47,380 bases of DNA from a virus. The stretch covers positions 1-47,380 of IMG/VR virus record IMGVR_UViG_3300017917_000934. The stretch is one strand, 5' to 3'. This document shows positions 1 to 7,515 of the stretch, piece after piece. Both the position numbers and the translations under genes were made by a program. The notes under the pieces were generated by a model, which was given only the letters and a program-made list of their open reading frames with translations, made no database searches and was not told where the DNA came from. The number at the start of each line of letters is the position of its first letter. Within the stretch, counting starts at the first letter, position 1.

Positions 1-1016
1 AAGTCAACTAGGTTAGAGACATCACCACCGTTAGCACGGTCTAGGTTACTACGACCATATGCTACACCAAGTTTAGTCTTGGTAGGCAATACGTATGTAC
101 CTTGTAGGTAGAAACCATCGCTTTCACGACGACTACCGTTAGCATCTACACCGTTAGCACCAAATAAGGTTGTACCAGCACCTTTACCGTTGTAGTAGTA
201 TGCTGTAGCACCCAATGGACCAACATTGGTTGTGCCACCGATGTCCCAAGCGTAGGCTGTGTATGTACCTGCTGTTTCTGAGTTAACTTTGTAGTTAGCA
301 GCACTAGTCCATAGTTTACCTGTAACACCTGCTACGTTGTAGTCATAGTTAACTTTACCTTCGTAACCAAAGTTGTCTTGATATAAATCATTATTACTTG
401 TTTGGTTAGGATTAGTAATAGCCACTGTTGCACTTAGGCCGTTCCAGTTAGGTGTTGTGTAGGCAATTTGACCTTTCCATGCTGGATAGATGTAGCCACT
501 ACCAATACCACCTAAGGTTGTTGTAGCACCACTAATACCAGCGCCTGCACCAACGCCTAACAATGTCATGTCGTTCAAGATAGCATCACTACCAAATACA
601 CCTAAGTCTTTACCTAGTTTTACACTACCCCAACTACGATCACCAAAACTTACGTATGCTTGACGATTCAATGGAGCCAGTTCATCACCTGCTCTTGAGT
701 TATCGCTAACATTAGGTTGGAAACTGATTGTAAATTCTATGTCTAAATCATTTTGACGTGATTTACCAGTAAAACCTAACCATGATGGTAACAAACCAGT
801 ATTGATGCCACGTGCGTGACTATTGCCTTGAGCATCTTGCTTAGTAGCGATGCCGCCAACAATGTTGTTGTTATCTTTTGCATTTGTTACAGAAGCATAA
901 GCATTAACGTTACCGTTAATGTCTAATGTCCATTCACCTGCCGGAATAACAATGCCAGCGTTTGCTGTTGAAGCAAACAAACCTGCCATTAAAGTTGCTA
1001 ATAAAAACTTCTTCAT
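1..1016 (-). CDS. Outer-membrane porin, 3' end outside window (partial)
   Basis: A reading frame open from the ATG at 1016 to the window edge (338 codons, no stop) encodes a secreted beta-barrel protein. Residues 1-20 are a signal peptide (MKKFLLATLMAGLFASTANA, cleavage expected after ANA). The mature part alternates short beta-strand-like segments with Gly/Asn/Asp-rich turns. It contains porin-type stretches such as SWGSVKLGKDLG near residue 150 and TKLGVAYGRSNLDRANGG at the edge, as in the Gram-negative general porin family (Porin_4 type). It would form a diffusion channel in the host outer membrane. A good Shine-Dalgarno (AGGAGA) lies 10 nt before the ATG, with both sigma70-like and late-type promoter motifs further upstream. 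Established precedent: lambdoid phage PA-2 encodes the Lc porin. Family is confident; the in vivo role is inference. Confidence 0.85.
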   Translation of the reverse strand, partial: MKKFLLATLMAGLFASTANAGIVIPAGEWTLDINGNVNAYASVTNAKDNNNIVGGIATKQDAQGNSHARGINTGLLPSWLGFTGKSRQNDLDIEFTISFQPNVSDNSRAGDELAPLNRQAYVSFGDRSWGSVKLGKDLGVFGSDAILNDMTLLGVGAGAGISGATTTLGGIGSGYIYPAWKGQIAYTTPNWNGLSATVAITNPNQTSNNDLYQDNFGYEGKVNYDYNVAGVTGKLWTSAANYKVNSETAGTYTAYAWDIGGTTNVGPLGATAYYYNGKGAGTTLFGANGVDANGSRRESDGFYLQGTYVLPTKTKLGVAYGRSNLDRANGGDVSNLVD

Positions 1017-1068
1017 TACTTTAGTTCTCCTAAAAATTGGATTAACACCAAATAGTGTTATACTATTA

Positions 1069-1097
1069 AGTGTAATTTATTTATTGATAAAAATCAA
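1069..1097 (-). promoter_or_regulatory. Possible sigma70 promoter of the porin gene
   Basis: On the minus strand TTGATT (1092-1097) and TACACT (1069-1074) are separated by 17 nt. Both boxes match the consensus at 4 of 6 positions. A start near 1062 would give a leader of about 46 nt ending in AGGAGA before the ATG at 1016. Confidence 0.4.
1078..1085 (-). promoter_or_regulatory. Late-type promoter octamer AATAAATA (porin)
   Basis: Reads AATAAATA on the minus strand, one step from the GATAAATA octamer that precedes virion genes in this genome. It lies 61 nt before the porin ATG and inside the sigma70-like promoter spacer, so the porin may be transcribed both early and late. Confidence 0.35.
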
Positions 1098-1121
1098 TAC
1101 TCTGTGGCTTTTTGAGCGAAT

Positions 1122-1156
1122 TTCTAATAAAGTGTGGCATCTCTGCCACACTTTTT
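1122..1156. terminator. Bidirectional intrinsic terminator after ahcY
   Basis: A perfect 11-bp inverted repeat, AAAGTGTGGCA / TGCCACACTTT (1129-1139 and 1144-1154), has a TCTC loop. A T-run follows on the plus strand and a weaker TTTATT on the minus strand. The stem abuts the ahcY stop codon (1155-1157), separating the omega-ahcY operon from the porin. Confidence 0.8.
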
Positions 1157-2444
1157 AGTAACGATAGGTATCAGTCTTGTAAGGACCTTGGATTGGAACG
1201 TTGATATACTCTGCTTGTGCAGGAGTAAGTTCAGTTAGGTGTGCACCAATTTGTGTTAAGTGCAGTTTTGCAACCTTTTCATCTAGATGTTTAGGTAATA
1301 AGTACAAATGACCAACGTTGTAGTTTTCCCAGTTGTTATACATTTCAATCTGTGCTAACACTTGGTTAGTAAAACTGTTACTCATAACATAACTAGGATG
1401 TCCTGTAGCACAACCTAAGTTTACTAAGCGTCCTTTGGCTAGTAAGATAATACGCTTGCCGTCTGGGAATATCACGTGATCCACTTGTGGTTTGATTTCT
1501 TCCCACTCGTATTGTTCTAAACTGGCAACATCGATCTCACTGTCAAAGTGTCCAATGTTACAGACAATGCTATTATGTTTCATCTTAGCCATATGCTCGT
1601 GTGTAATAACATTGATATTACCTGTAGCAGTTACAAAGATGTTAGCATGTTCTGCGGCAAAGTCCATGGTAGTTACATAGTAACCTTCCATAGCAGCCTG
1701 TAGGGCACAGATAGGATCAATTTCTGTAATCCAAACACGTGCACCTAGGCCACGTAGACTTGCGGCTGAACCTTTGCCTACATCACCATAACCTGCTACC
1801 ACAGCAACTTTACCAGCAATCATACTGTCAGTAGCACGTTTGATACCGTCAACTAGACTTTCACGACAACCATATAAGTTATCAAACTTAGTTTTAGTTA
1901 CACTGTCATTAACGTTGATAGCACGCATTTTAAACTCGCCTGCGGCAATAGCATCGCGGATCTTGTGTATACCTGTGGTTGTTTCTTCTGTAACACCAAT
2001 GATGCCCTCTAATAGACCAGGATGATGCTTGTGTATGTACCATGTTAGATCATGGCCATCATCTAAAATCATGTTAGGACGCCAGTCATCTGGGCCGTGT
2101 AGAGTCTTTTCAATACACCACCAGTATTCTTCTTCAGTTTCACCTTTCCAAGCAAACACAGGCACTCCTTTAGCAGCCAAGTATGCGGCCGCATGATCCT
2201 GTGTTGAGAAAATGTTACAACTTGACCAGCGTACACTTGCACCCAAGGCAATTAGTGTGTCGATTAATACTGCTGTTTGAATAGTCATGTGTAGACTACC
2301 TGCAATACGAGCACCTGCTAGTGGTTGATCCTTGGCATATTCTTCTCTAACTGACATTAGGCCAGGCATTTCTGTTTCTGCGATTGCTACTTCTTTACGA
2401 CCCCACTCAGCAAGGCCTATGTCTTTTACTTTGTAATCTGCCAT
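1155..2444 (-). CDS. ahcY: Adenosylhomocysteinase (S-adenosyl-L-homocysteine hydrolase)
   Basis: Hydrolyses S-adenosylhomocysteine, the inhibitory product of SAM-dependent methylation, to adenosine and homocysteine using bound NAD. The 429-residue protein has the family signatures in order: LHMTIQTA near residue 51, [13 protein letters not shown] near 75-86, EETTTG at 153-158, the [13 protein letters not shown] active-site segment at 177-189, GYGDVGKG (NAD Rossmann loop) at 218-225, and the C-terminal YRY. It is shorter than most bacterial enzymes, which carry an insertion of about 40 residues, and matches the compact form. The normally conserved DDGGD reads DDGHD. The start is preceded by AAGGAC. 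It is the last gene of the omega-like operon, with a strong terminator at its stop. AhcY is a housekeeping enzyme, so its presence in a phage is unusual. Confidence 0.95.
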   Translation of the reverse strand: MADYKVKDIGLAEWGRKEVAIAETEMPGLMSVREEYAKDQPLAGARIAGSLHMTIQTAVLIDTLIALGASVRWSSCNIFSTQDHAAAYLAAKGVPVFAWKGETEEEYWWCIEKTLHGPDDWRPNMILDDGHDLTWYIHKHHPGLLEGIIGVTEETTTGIHKIRDAIAAGEFKMRAINVNDSVTKTKFDNLYGCRESLVDGIKRATDSMIAGKVAVVAGYGDVGKGSAASLRGLGARVWITEIDPICALQAAMEGYYVTTMDFAAEHANIFVTATGNINVITHEHMAKMKHNSIVCNIGHFDSEIDVASLEQYEWEEIKPQVDHVIFPDGKRIILLAKGRLVNLGCATGHPSYVMSNSFTNQVLAQIEMYNNWENYNVGHLYLLPKHLDEKVAKLHLTQIGAHLTELTPAQAEYINVPIQGPYKTDTYRY

Positions 2445-2446
2445 AG

Positions 2447-2641
2447 TTAGTCCTTGGGAATGTCGCGAGATTTTTGACTAGTAGCAGGATCGCTAAATTT
2501 ACGATTCTTACTAGACATAAATGCTAACTCTGCATCTATCATAGATTTTAAATATATATTACGCTGTTCTTTATCTAAAATTGTAGCCGCAATAATTTTT
2601 ACCGGTTTCTTAATTTTCACTGCTGTTTTTGCTAACGCCAT
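2447..2641 (-). CDS. Small basic hypothetical protein (64 aa)
   Basis: Not recognised. The product is lysine-rich at the N-terminus ([12 protein letters not shown]), has a helical middle ([20 protein letters not shown]) and a polar tail. There is no signal peptide or membrane segment. The start has a strong AAGGGGAA Shine-Dalgarno. It lies 10 nt after the omega-like gene and 2 nt before ahcY, so the three genes are almost certainly co-transcribed from the early promoter at 2920-2948. Size, charge and early position suit a small host-takeover factor, but that is only inference from context. Confidence 0.6.
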   Translation of the reverse strand: MALAKTAVKIKKPVKIIAATILDKEQRNIYLKSMIDAELAFMSSKNRKFSDPATSQKSRDIPKD

Positions 2642-2651
2642 GCTGTTCCCC

Positions 2652-2891
2652 TTACTTAATTTTATTTAGATATTCTTTACCAACTTTACCAGAAGCAATA
2701 TCACACAATGCTTCTACAACTGGTTTATTTTCATACTTCATTTTAATACCATTGCGATCATGAAAAATGCGTTGGTTGGCTAATTCTCGTGCTCTGGCCG
2801 CGGCGCCTAAGATCAAATAAAATCGATTACCGCCAAACGCTTCTAAACATTTGTCAATGTCGACTTTTTCAACTGAAGTTTGTGCTTTCAT
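2652..2891 (-). CDS. RNA polymerase omega-subunit-like protein
   Basis: The 79-residue protein resembles bacterial RpoZ, which wraps the C-terminus of beta' and aids RNA polymerase assembly. The core IDKCLEAFGGNRFYLILGAA followed by ARARELANQR aligns with the E. coli omega segment around [22 protein letters not shown]. The later NKPVVEALCDIASGKV aligns with KTTVIALREIEEGLI. Length is close to cellular omega (about 80-90 aa). It is the first gene of an operon with ahcY, preceded by AAAGGAAT and a canonical sigma70-type promoter, so it should be made early. It may join or displace host omega in the polymerase. The homology is read by eye. The function in polymerase takeover is inference. Confidence 0.8.
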   Translation of the reverse strand: MKAQTSVEKVDIDKCLEAFGGNRFYLILGAAARARELANQRIFHDRNGIKMKYENKPVVEALCDIASGKVGKEYLNKIK

Positions 2892-2919
2892 TACTATTCC
2901 TTTAAGAAGACTAGCAATT

Positions 2920-2948
2920 AGTTTACACTAATTTTTAAACAAAGTCAA
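2920..2948 (-). promoter_or_regulatory. Early sigma70-type promoter of the omega-ahcY operon
   Basis: TTGACT (2943-2948) and TAAACT (2920-2925) on the minus strand are 17 nt apart. The predicted start near 2913 gives a leader of about 22 nt containing AAAGGAAT ahead of the ATG at 2891. The -35 box overlaps the 3' end of the upstream glycosyltransferase gene. Confidence 0.65.
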
Positions 2949-3747
2949 TGGTTTTTAAGTAATCTCTTACCTTTATTGCATCTGCTAAAGTTAGATATTT
3001 CAAAGGTTGAGTTAAGAATTTTACTGTATCCTGCTTACTCCAATCTATAGAGTAAAAGTCATCCCAAGTGTTAATAGCGGCTTGCGGGGTTGCTGGATAG
3101 TACGTCCACCCCTCGGGTTGATTGGTTTTGTAAATACCAAGTAACTCAAATTCGCTTAGCCATTTAGGTTCTCCTAATTCTCTTATGTTAGGGAAACTAT
3201 CTAACCAACTACAGTTATTACGCTGTTCAATAAGTTCTTTTAAATCATTCCAATCTTGTTTGCTGTAGGGCATCAACTCGTTTACTAGACTATAGTTTAA
3301 TACTCGCTTTAACCCAGTGAGTCGCTCTACCATCTCTGCATATAGTTCTTGATATGGATTCCACAAAACTTCTGCTTTAAAGTTTAGTTTACCGTCTACA
3401 AAAAAATCAAAAGGTTTAAGAGGTACTTGATCACAATCTTGTATTAAAAAATAATCACTGGCAAAATGATCTATAGCACAAAATTTAAGTGCCTGCTGAT
3501 AGTACCAATGATTATGTTTGTATCTACTTAAATCATAAAATTCTTCAAAATATAAATCATCTATTAAAGTATACTTTGAAGAATCTAAGTTAAATTCGTT
3601 AAAAACACTGTCTAACTTGTGTTGAGGATATGGACTTATAATGTAGGTTGTAGTTGGTGTTGGACGTATTCTATCGTCAAATGATAAAGTAATAGCTGCT
3701 TCATTAATCCTACTTGGACCAATAAGAATTATTCTAGTTATCATCAA
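2935..3747 (-). CDS. GT-A-like glycosyltransferase (DUF6492 type)
   Basis: The 270-residue protein carries the pattern WYYQQALKFCAIDHFASDYF then LIQDCDQVPLKPFDFF near residues 80-118. The DCD (DxD-like) motif after a hydrophobic strand is typical of GT-A sugar transferases that bind a metal-nucleotide sugar, and the preceding W-x2-QQ-x-K segment is typical of the DUF6492 group. The N-terminus (TRIILIGPSR) is a first beta strand. There are no membrane segments. Two start codons in tandem (MM, 3747 or 3744) are possible. It follows the 152-aa gene by 3 nt. The likely role is modification of a surface glycan or virion protein; the substrate cannot be inferred. Confidence 0.65.
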   Translation of the reverse strand: MMITRIILIGPSRINEAAITLSFDDRIRPTPTTTYIISPYPQHKLDSVFNEFNLDSSKYTLIDDLYFEEFYDLSRYKHNHWYYQQALKFCAIDHFASDYFLIQDCDQVPLKPFDFFVDGKLNFKAEVLWNPYQELYAEMVERLTGLKRVLNYSLVNELMPYSKQDWNDLKELIEQRNNCSWLDSFPNIRELGEPKWLSEFELLGIYKTNQPEGWTYYPATPQAAINTWDDFYSIDWSKQDTVKFLTQPLKYLTLADAIKVRDYLKTIDFV

Positions 3748-3750
3748 CGT

Positions 3751-4209
3751 TTATTGAACTACAACCAAGTCCTGCAAACCCCAAGTAATGCTCATACCTG
3801 GACTTATATTTGGAACTGAACACCACCCCTTAAATTTAGGGTCATCTACATGAGGATTCGTAATGATAACATCTGGCTGTCCACCAAATCTAAGTGGCTT
3901 ACTTTTAATTGCTGTTTGCCAATTTAAACCAATCGATTGATCATTTAAGAAAAATTCTACACTGTATGTTTGTATAGGTCCAATGCTTTCTGGATTATTA
4001 ATGACTGTTAATGTCAGCACAGACATGTCGTCATATTCTTGAATTATTTCGATTTGGGTTGGTTTGACTAAATTAGGGTCAAAGTTAAAAGGTTCTATGA
4101 TTGGAAACTTATCTACAACACGTATTCCACCTAATAAAACATCAGCCCACGCATTTCCAGTTAACAAACTACCTTTGCTTACATTAATTACTATTTTGAG
4201 AACCGACAT
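3751..4209 (-). CDS. Hypothetical beta-rich protein (152 aa)
   Basis: Not recognised. The sequence alternates hydrophobic and polar residues throughout (LKIVINVSKGSLL, VLTLTVINNPES, TYSVEFFLNDQSIGL), which suggests a beta-sandwich of about 10 strands. It ends with an ISPGMSITWGLQDLVVV segment. No catalytic motif, signal peptide or helix-rich part is visible. A Shine-Dalgarno-like TAGGAT and a late-type octamer (4231-4238) precede the ATG, so it is probably a late, possibly virion-associated, protein. It sits directly upstream of the glycosyltransferase gene, so carbohydrate binding is possible but unsupported. Confidence 0.55.
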   Translation of the reverse strand: MSVLKIVINVSKGSLLTGNAWADVLLGGIRVVDKFPIIEPFNFDPNLVKPTQIEIIQEYDDMSVLTLTVINNPESIGPIQTYSVEFFLNDQSIGLNWQTAIKSKPLRFGGQPDVIITNPHVDDPKFKGWCSVPNISPGMSITWGLQDLVVVQ

Positions 4210-4230
4210 AATTGAAATCCTATATTTGAG

Positions 4231-4238
4231 TATTTACT
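4231..4238 (-). promoter_or_regulatory. Late-type promoter octamer AGTAAATA
   Basis: Reads AGTAAATA on the minus strand, 21 nt before the ATG at 4209, with TAGGAT between. It overlaps the 3' end of the upstream gene (stop 4237). It departs from GATAAATA at the first two positions. Confidence 0.35.
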
Positions 4239-5415
4239 ATCGTTTGGCGCGAGGTTCTTGATCTCTGGTTGGGCGAATATCTGACACTGGTGTGCGCTGT
4301 GCTATGTCTTGTATTTTTTGATCTAAATCAACTTGGCGCTGTGCTGACGCTACTGCGTCTGCTTTAGTTTTTGCTGTGCTAGCACGTCCTTTGGCTAAAG
4401 TAACTTTCATAGCATTACTTTGTGTATCAGTCCAACTTGGAAAACTTACAGTCACTAACCCAGCACTGTTAGCCATATCTTCTGGTGTGCCAATATACAG
4501 AAATTTAGTTACGGCGCCATCCATAATGATAATGCCGTCAAACTCTTTTTGTTTTTTGTATTCAGTAAAACTAGCCTTAAGCATTTCTTTCTTAAGTTCT
4601 TGGCCGTTAATGTTACCTGCACTGTCCACTACCTTACTTGTAATTTGTTCTACAGGATAGTCCGGGTAGTGCATTTTTAACATGGCTGTCAAGGCTTTTT
4701 TTACCTTGTCCCCACTGTCAAAGTAATTGCTAAAAGAACTCATGTCTAATTTAGGATTAAAGTCTAAGGGATTTAGTTGTTCACCTGCTTTATCTGGCAT
4801 TAGTTCATGTAATATTGGTACAAATTCACGTTGAAAACGTCCTGCTAAACTCATACTACCTGCAGGGCCTAATCTACCATTTTCGCCTGCCTTAAGTTCA
4901 ACCTTAGTACCTGTGATATCCAAATCGCCTGGTGCGCCTCGACGGTTAACACTAGGACTCATAATGTCCAATAGATATTCACCCTTGCCCACGTCACCTA
5001 ATTCACCAATTTTACCAGAAATATCTTTGTACAATGTACCTTTAATTTTGTCAAATACAAATCTGTAATCACTGTCTACTATGCTGTCAAAACTATGTAT
5101 AGCACCTGGTGTTAACAATAATTTTTCGTCCAGGATACCATCTTTACTAAGTTTGTCTAAAAACTTGCGTACTTCTTCTTCAGGAATTTCTGCTTCGGCT
5201 AAAGCACGGAGAAAAGTATTACTTACGATGTCTTTGTACTTGCGAGCATCAGCAAAACTAAAAACATCTTTCTTAATACCGTAACGATTGGTAAATTTAA
5301 GGATATCCTTAAGATCACTTTCGTCAGGAATCTTTTCAATTTTAGTTTCGATTTCAGAACGAACTGCTTCAGGAGTTTCGTTTAATTGGTCTAGTTTATT
5401 AAGTATATCGCGCAT
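4237..5415 (-). CDS. Virion-type protein with PD-(D/E)XK-like motif (392 aa)
   Basis: No function is recognised with certainty. The N-terminus MRDILNKLDQLNE resembles other N-termini in this genome that end in (L/I)xE, the T4 prohead protease signal. Around residues 145-180 the segment KGEYLLDIMSPSVNRRGAPG then DLDITGTKVELKAGENGR places GDLD before VELKAG. This is the spacing of a PD-(D/E)XK nuclease core (D, then ExK). The C-terminal 60 residues are Ala/Lys/Gln-rich and probably flexible. Transcription probably starts at the octamer 7 nt before the ATG. No Shine-Dalgarno is present, so the mRNA would be nearly leaderless. Late expression and the N-terminal peptide suggest a capsid-internal protein. 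Confidence 0.6.
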   Translation of the reverse strand: MRDILNKLDQLNETPEAVRSEIETKIEKIPDESDLKDILKFTNRYGIKKDVFSFADARKYKDIVSNTFLRALAEAEIPEEEVRKFLDKLSKDGILDEKLLLTPGAIHSFDSIVDSDYRFVFDKIKGTLYKDISGKIGELGDVGKGEYLLDIMSPSVNRRGAPGDLDITGTKVELKAGENGRLGPAGSMSLAGRFQREFVPILHELMPDKAGEQLNPLDFNPKLDMSSFSNYFDSGDKVKKALTAMLKMHYPDYPVEQITSKVVDSAGNINGQELKKEMLKASFTEYKKQKEFDGIIIMDGAVTKFLYIGTPEDMANSAGLVTVSFPSWTDTQSNAMKVTLAKGRASTAKTKADAVASAQRQVDLDQKIQDIAQRTPVSDIRPTRDQEPRAKR

Positions 5416-5422
5416 GATAATG

Positions 5423-5430
5423 TATTTATC
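5423..5430 (-). promoter_or_regulatory. Late promoter octamer GATAAATA, 7 nt before ATG
   Basis: An exact GATAAATA on the minus strand overlaps the stop region of the upstream gene (5426). With T4-like spacing (octamer at -13 to -6) the start falls at 5417, only 2 nt before the ATG at 5415. No Shine-Dalgarno sequence can be seen. Confidence 0.7.
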
Positions 5431-6166
5431 TGCGTTCTATATCATCCTCACCACAATAGTCGCCATACTGTATTTCTACTATGCGGCAAGGTTTATCGTA
5501 GGGGTTGTGTAGTCTATGCCATAGTTCTGACAATATATGATAGTTGTCGTGCTTGTTTAATTTTTTGTAACCGTTGTCAAACTCTACTACACAGGCACCT
5601 TCACTGACATGCCAATATTCAGCACGTTCATAATGTTTTTGCATTGTAAGTGTCTGCCCAGGATTGATTGTAAGTTCTTTTACTTTGGTGCCCTGTACAT
5701 CATGTAGCACACGATAGTAACCCCAAGGACGTTCTGTCTTAGGTGCTTTCCATTCTTCTAGTATCCAACTACTTGAATTTATCTTATTCTCACCGCCAAC
5801 GCCAAACACAAACTCAACATCCTGCTCAGTCATTTCTGGAATGTTTTCTTTAGTGCGATCACCGCCGTTAGCAAAGATAATTTGACTGTTAGGGTACATA
5901 GCCTTAACATTACGTATTGCCTCACGTGCGCTACCGTCATTATCGTTAAACAATATGCAATGGTCAACCATTTTAAGATTTTGAATAATAGTAATACGTT
6001 CATTGCTGGGCATGAACGCACGACCTTTTTTACGTTCTAACCAACTGTCGCTGTTTACACCTACAACCAACATATCGCCTAAACGTTTGGCTTCATTAAA
6101 GTAGGCAATGTGCCCACTGTGCAGGGGATCAAATCCACCTGTTACCAACACAACTCTATTAATCAC
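5426..6166 (-). CDS. Cytidylyltransferase-like (HldE-C type) and cupin fusion
   Basis: A two-domain protein of 246 residues. Residues 1-140 begin VINRVVLVTGGFDPLHSGHI with the HxGH motif (16-19) of the nucleotidyltransferase superfamily, closest in style to the adenylyltransferase half of HldE (ADP-heptose synthesis). Residues from about 146 (RPWGYYRVL, then a strand-rich region around H178 with ERAEYWHVSEGACVVEF) form a cupin as in type II mannose-6-phosphate isomerases. The start chosen is GTG at 6166, because the nucleotidyltransferase core begins right there. An AGAAAGAG-like site lies upstream, and the GTG overlaps the methyltransferase stop within GTGATTAA. An upstream ATG (6232) would add 22 residues unlike the family. 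A role in nucleotide-sugar synthesis is likely; the exact sugar is unknown. Confidence 0.8.
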   Translation of the reverse strand: MINRVVLVTGGFDPLHSGHIAYFNEAKRLGDMLVVGVNSDSWLERKKGRAFMPSNERITIIQNLKMVDHCILFNDNDGSAREAIRNVKAMYPNSQIIFANGGDRTKENIPEMTEQDVEFVFGVGGENKINSSSWILEEWKAPKTERPWGYYRVLHDVQGTKVKELTINPGQTLTMQKHYERAEYWHVSEGACVVEFDNGYKKLNKHDNYHILSELWHRLHNPYDKPCRIVEIQYGDYCGEDDIERR

Positions 6167-7067
6167 GGCGATAACTCTTTCTAGTTGGGGGTTTACTTCT
6201 AATAGGCATTGGTTTAAATGTTGGAGTAGCAACTTCTGTGGTGTTGGGCTGTTCTATAGTATGCTGATCAGAATGTATTACTTCGTCTGGGGATACACCT
6301 GTAGATTCAGTTGCAGGCGGAGTCTCCATACGCTGACTCAAATAATCAACAAAATACAGTTCTTTGTTTAACCACGGCATACAAATTTCTTCTTGTTTTA
6401 CGTATCCATTAGAATTTAAACTGTCAACAATACTAGGATGTAGTAGATTTAGTTCAGCCAGATCAAACCAACTAGTGGTACTTGGATCCATTGGCTGTAT
6501 GTCACTTTTGTAAGTGGCTATTTGAATCCAAGGATCATTGAATTGTTTTAGTAGGTAAGCATCACGGCAATCAAATCCATTGACTGCTAACATGTATAAC
6601 AGCATTAGCGGATTGTAATGATAGATACAGTTATTATATCCGCGACTGTATTGTTTAAAGTATTCTATACCAGTATGTTGCGGCACTGTTAAAACTAACA
6701 TACCATTGGTGTTCATGTAACTGTTCCACATACGTAAAGTATGCAGAGGATTTGCGCTATACTGTAGACTATCGTGTGCCCAAATAAAGTCTACCGGTAC
6801 AGGAAATAAGTCCACAGCATCATAGTTGTTATTAAACTTAAATATGTTTTTTCGAGTTGGCACATGGTTTAGTTTACTAGCATCACGGTCAACTGCATAA
6901 ACAGAAAAGTTATATGGCTGTGGCGGGTCTTCGTTGTTCATCAACGTTGCCCACCAATCCGTATCTTCACCAGTACCACAACCCATATCTGCAATAATTT
7001 TTAAACTTTCTAAAAAAGTATCGTATTGCTGAATTAAGTTAAGAATGCTTAGGCTACGTCTATCCAA
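6159..7067 (-). CDS. Class I SAM-dependent methyltransferase
   Basis: The 302-residue protein has methyltransferase motif I IIADMGCGTGEDTDWW at residues 24-39. An acidic motif II end (YAVDRD) lies near 57-62, then WAHDSLQYSANPLHTLRMWN and NGMLVLTVPQH in the post-motif strands. The C-terminal 60 residues are Pro/Thr-rich and end in a basic tail, probably disordered. The start is the TTG at 7067: no ATG precedes motif I, and a strong GGAGG lies 9 nt upstream inside uvsY, so translation is coupled to uvsY. It lies between recombination and nucleotide-sugar genes. The substrate is unknown; a glycan or small molecule is more likely than DNA because no target-recognition region is seen. AhcY would recycle its SAH by-product. 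Confidence 0.8.
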   Translation of the reverse strand: MDRRSLSILNLIQQYDTFLESLKIIADMGCGTGEDTDWWATLMNNEDPPQPYNFSVYAVDRDASKLNHVPTRKNIFKFNNNYDAVDLFPVPVDFIWAHDSLQYSANPLHTLRMWNSYMNTNGMLVLTVPQHTGIEYFKQYSRGYNNCIYHYNPLMLLYMLAVNGFDCRDAYLLKQFNDPWIQIATYKSDIQPMDPSTTSWFDLAELNLLHPSIVDSLNSNGYVKQEEICMPWLNKELYFVDYLSQRMETPPATESTGVSPDEVIHSDQHTIEQPNTTEVATPTFKPMPIRSKPPTRKSYRRD

Positions 7068-7515
7068 CTGATGCGTCCTCCATACCTGCTGTACGCAGGC
7101 GGGTAATATGCCCTAGCATAAAGTTCTTGCTTTCTAATCCTTTCATAATGCCTAACCATTTATTACGCAGTAAGGCCACTTCGTTAATGATAGTTTCCAT
7201 ATCAATAACTTCATCTTCTGCTTCTGCGTATTTTTCAGCATCACGACTAGTTAGTGCTCGATTGTATGCTTCAAGATATTTCTTATAATGCTTTTGACGT
7301 ATTTTTCTTAGTTGTATGTTGAGATAATTAAGCACTGCTTCAATCTCTTGTAATTGATTAAAGCGGTGCTCTGTTATGCCAGGTAAATTGGCTAGATTCT
7401 TTTCAATATTACCATAAGTACCTACTTCTTTTTTAGCCTGTGCAAGTTCATTCTCATAGTGTTCTATGAAGTCAGGAATATGACCTAGGCTTGCAACAAC
7501 GCGGCTATACCACAT
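7060..7515 (-). CDS. uvsY: UvsY-like recombination mediator
   Basis: T4 UvsY loads the UvsX recombinase onto gp32-covered single-stranded DNA. This 151-residue protein (T4 UvsY is 137) is almost entirely helical. It contains the conserved run LPGITEHRFNQLQEIEAVLN then YLNIQLRKIRQKHYKKYLEA and YNRALTSRDAEKYAEAEDEV typical of marine T4-like UvsY, and ends with a segment including IMKGLESKNFMLGHITRLR. Its ATG overlaps the stop of the 80-aa gene (TAATG), and its own 3' end carries the Shine-Dalgarno of the methyltransferase gene. Its partners uvsX and gp32 lie upstream in the same transcription direction, separated by acquired genes. Confidence 0.88.
   Translation of the reverse strand: MWYSRVVASLGHIPDFIEHYENELAQAKKEVGTYGNIEKNLANLPGITEHRFNQLQEIEAVLNYLNIQLRKIRQKHYKKYLEAYNRALTSRDAEKYAEAEDEVIDMETIINEVALLRNKWLGIMKGLESKNFMLGHITRLRTAGMEDASVG

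Noticed and set aside
146-328. A 60-aa minus-strand frame inside the porin
   Set aside because: It is an out-of-frame reading of the porin coding sequence with no start signal and low-complexity Thr/Val/Gln content.
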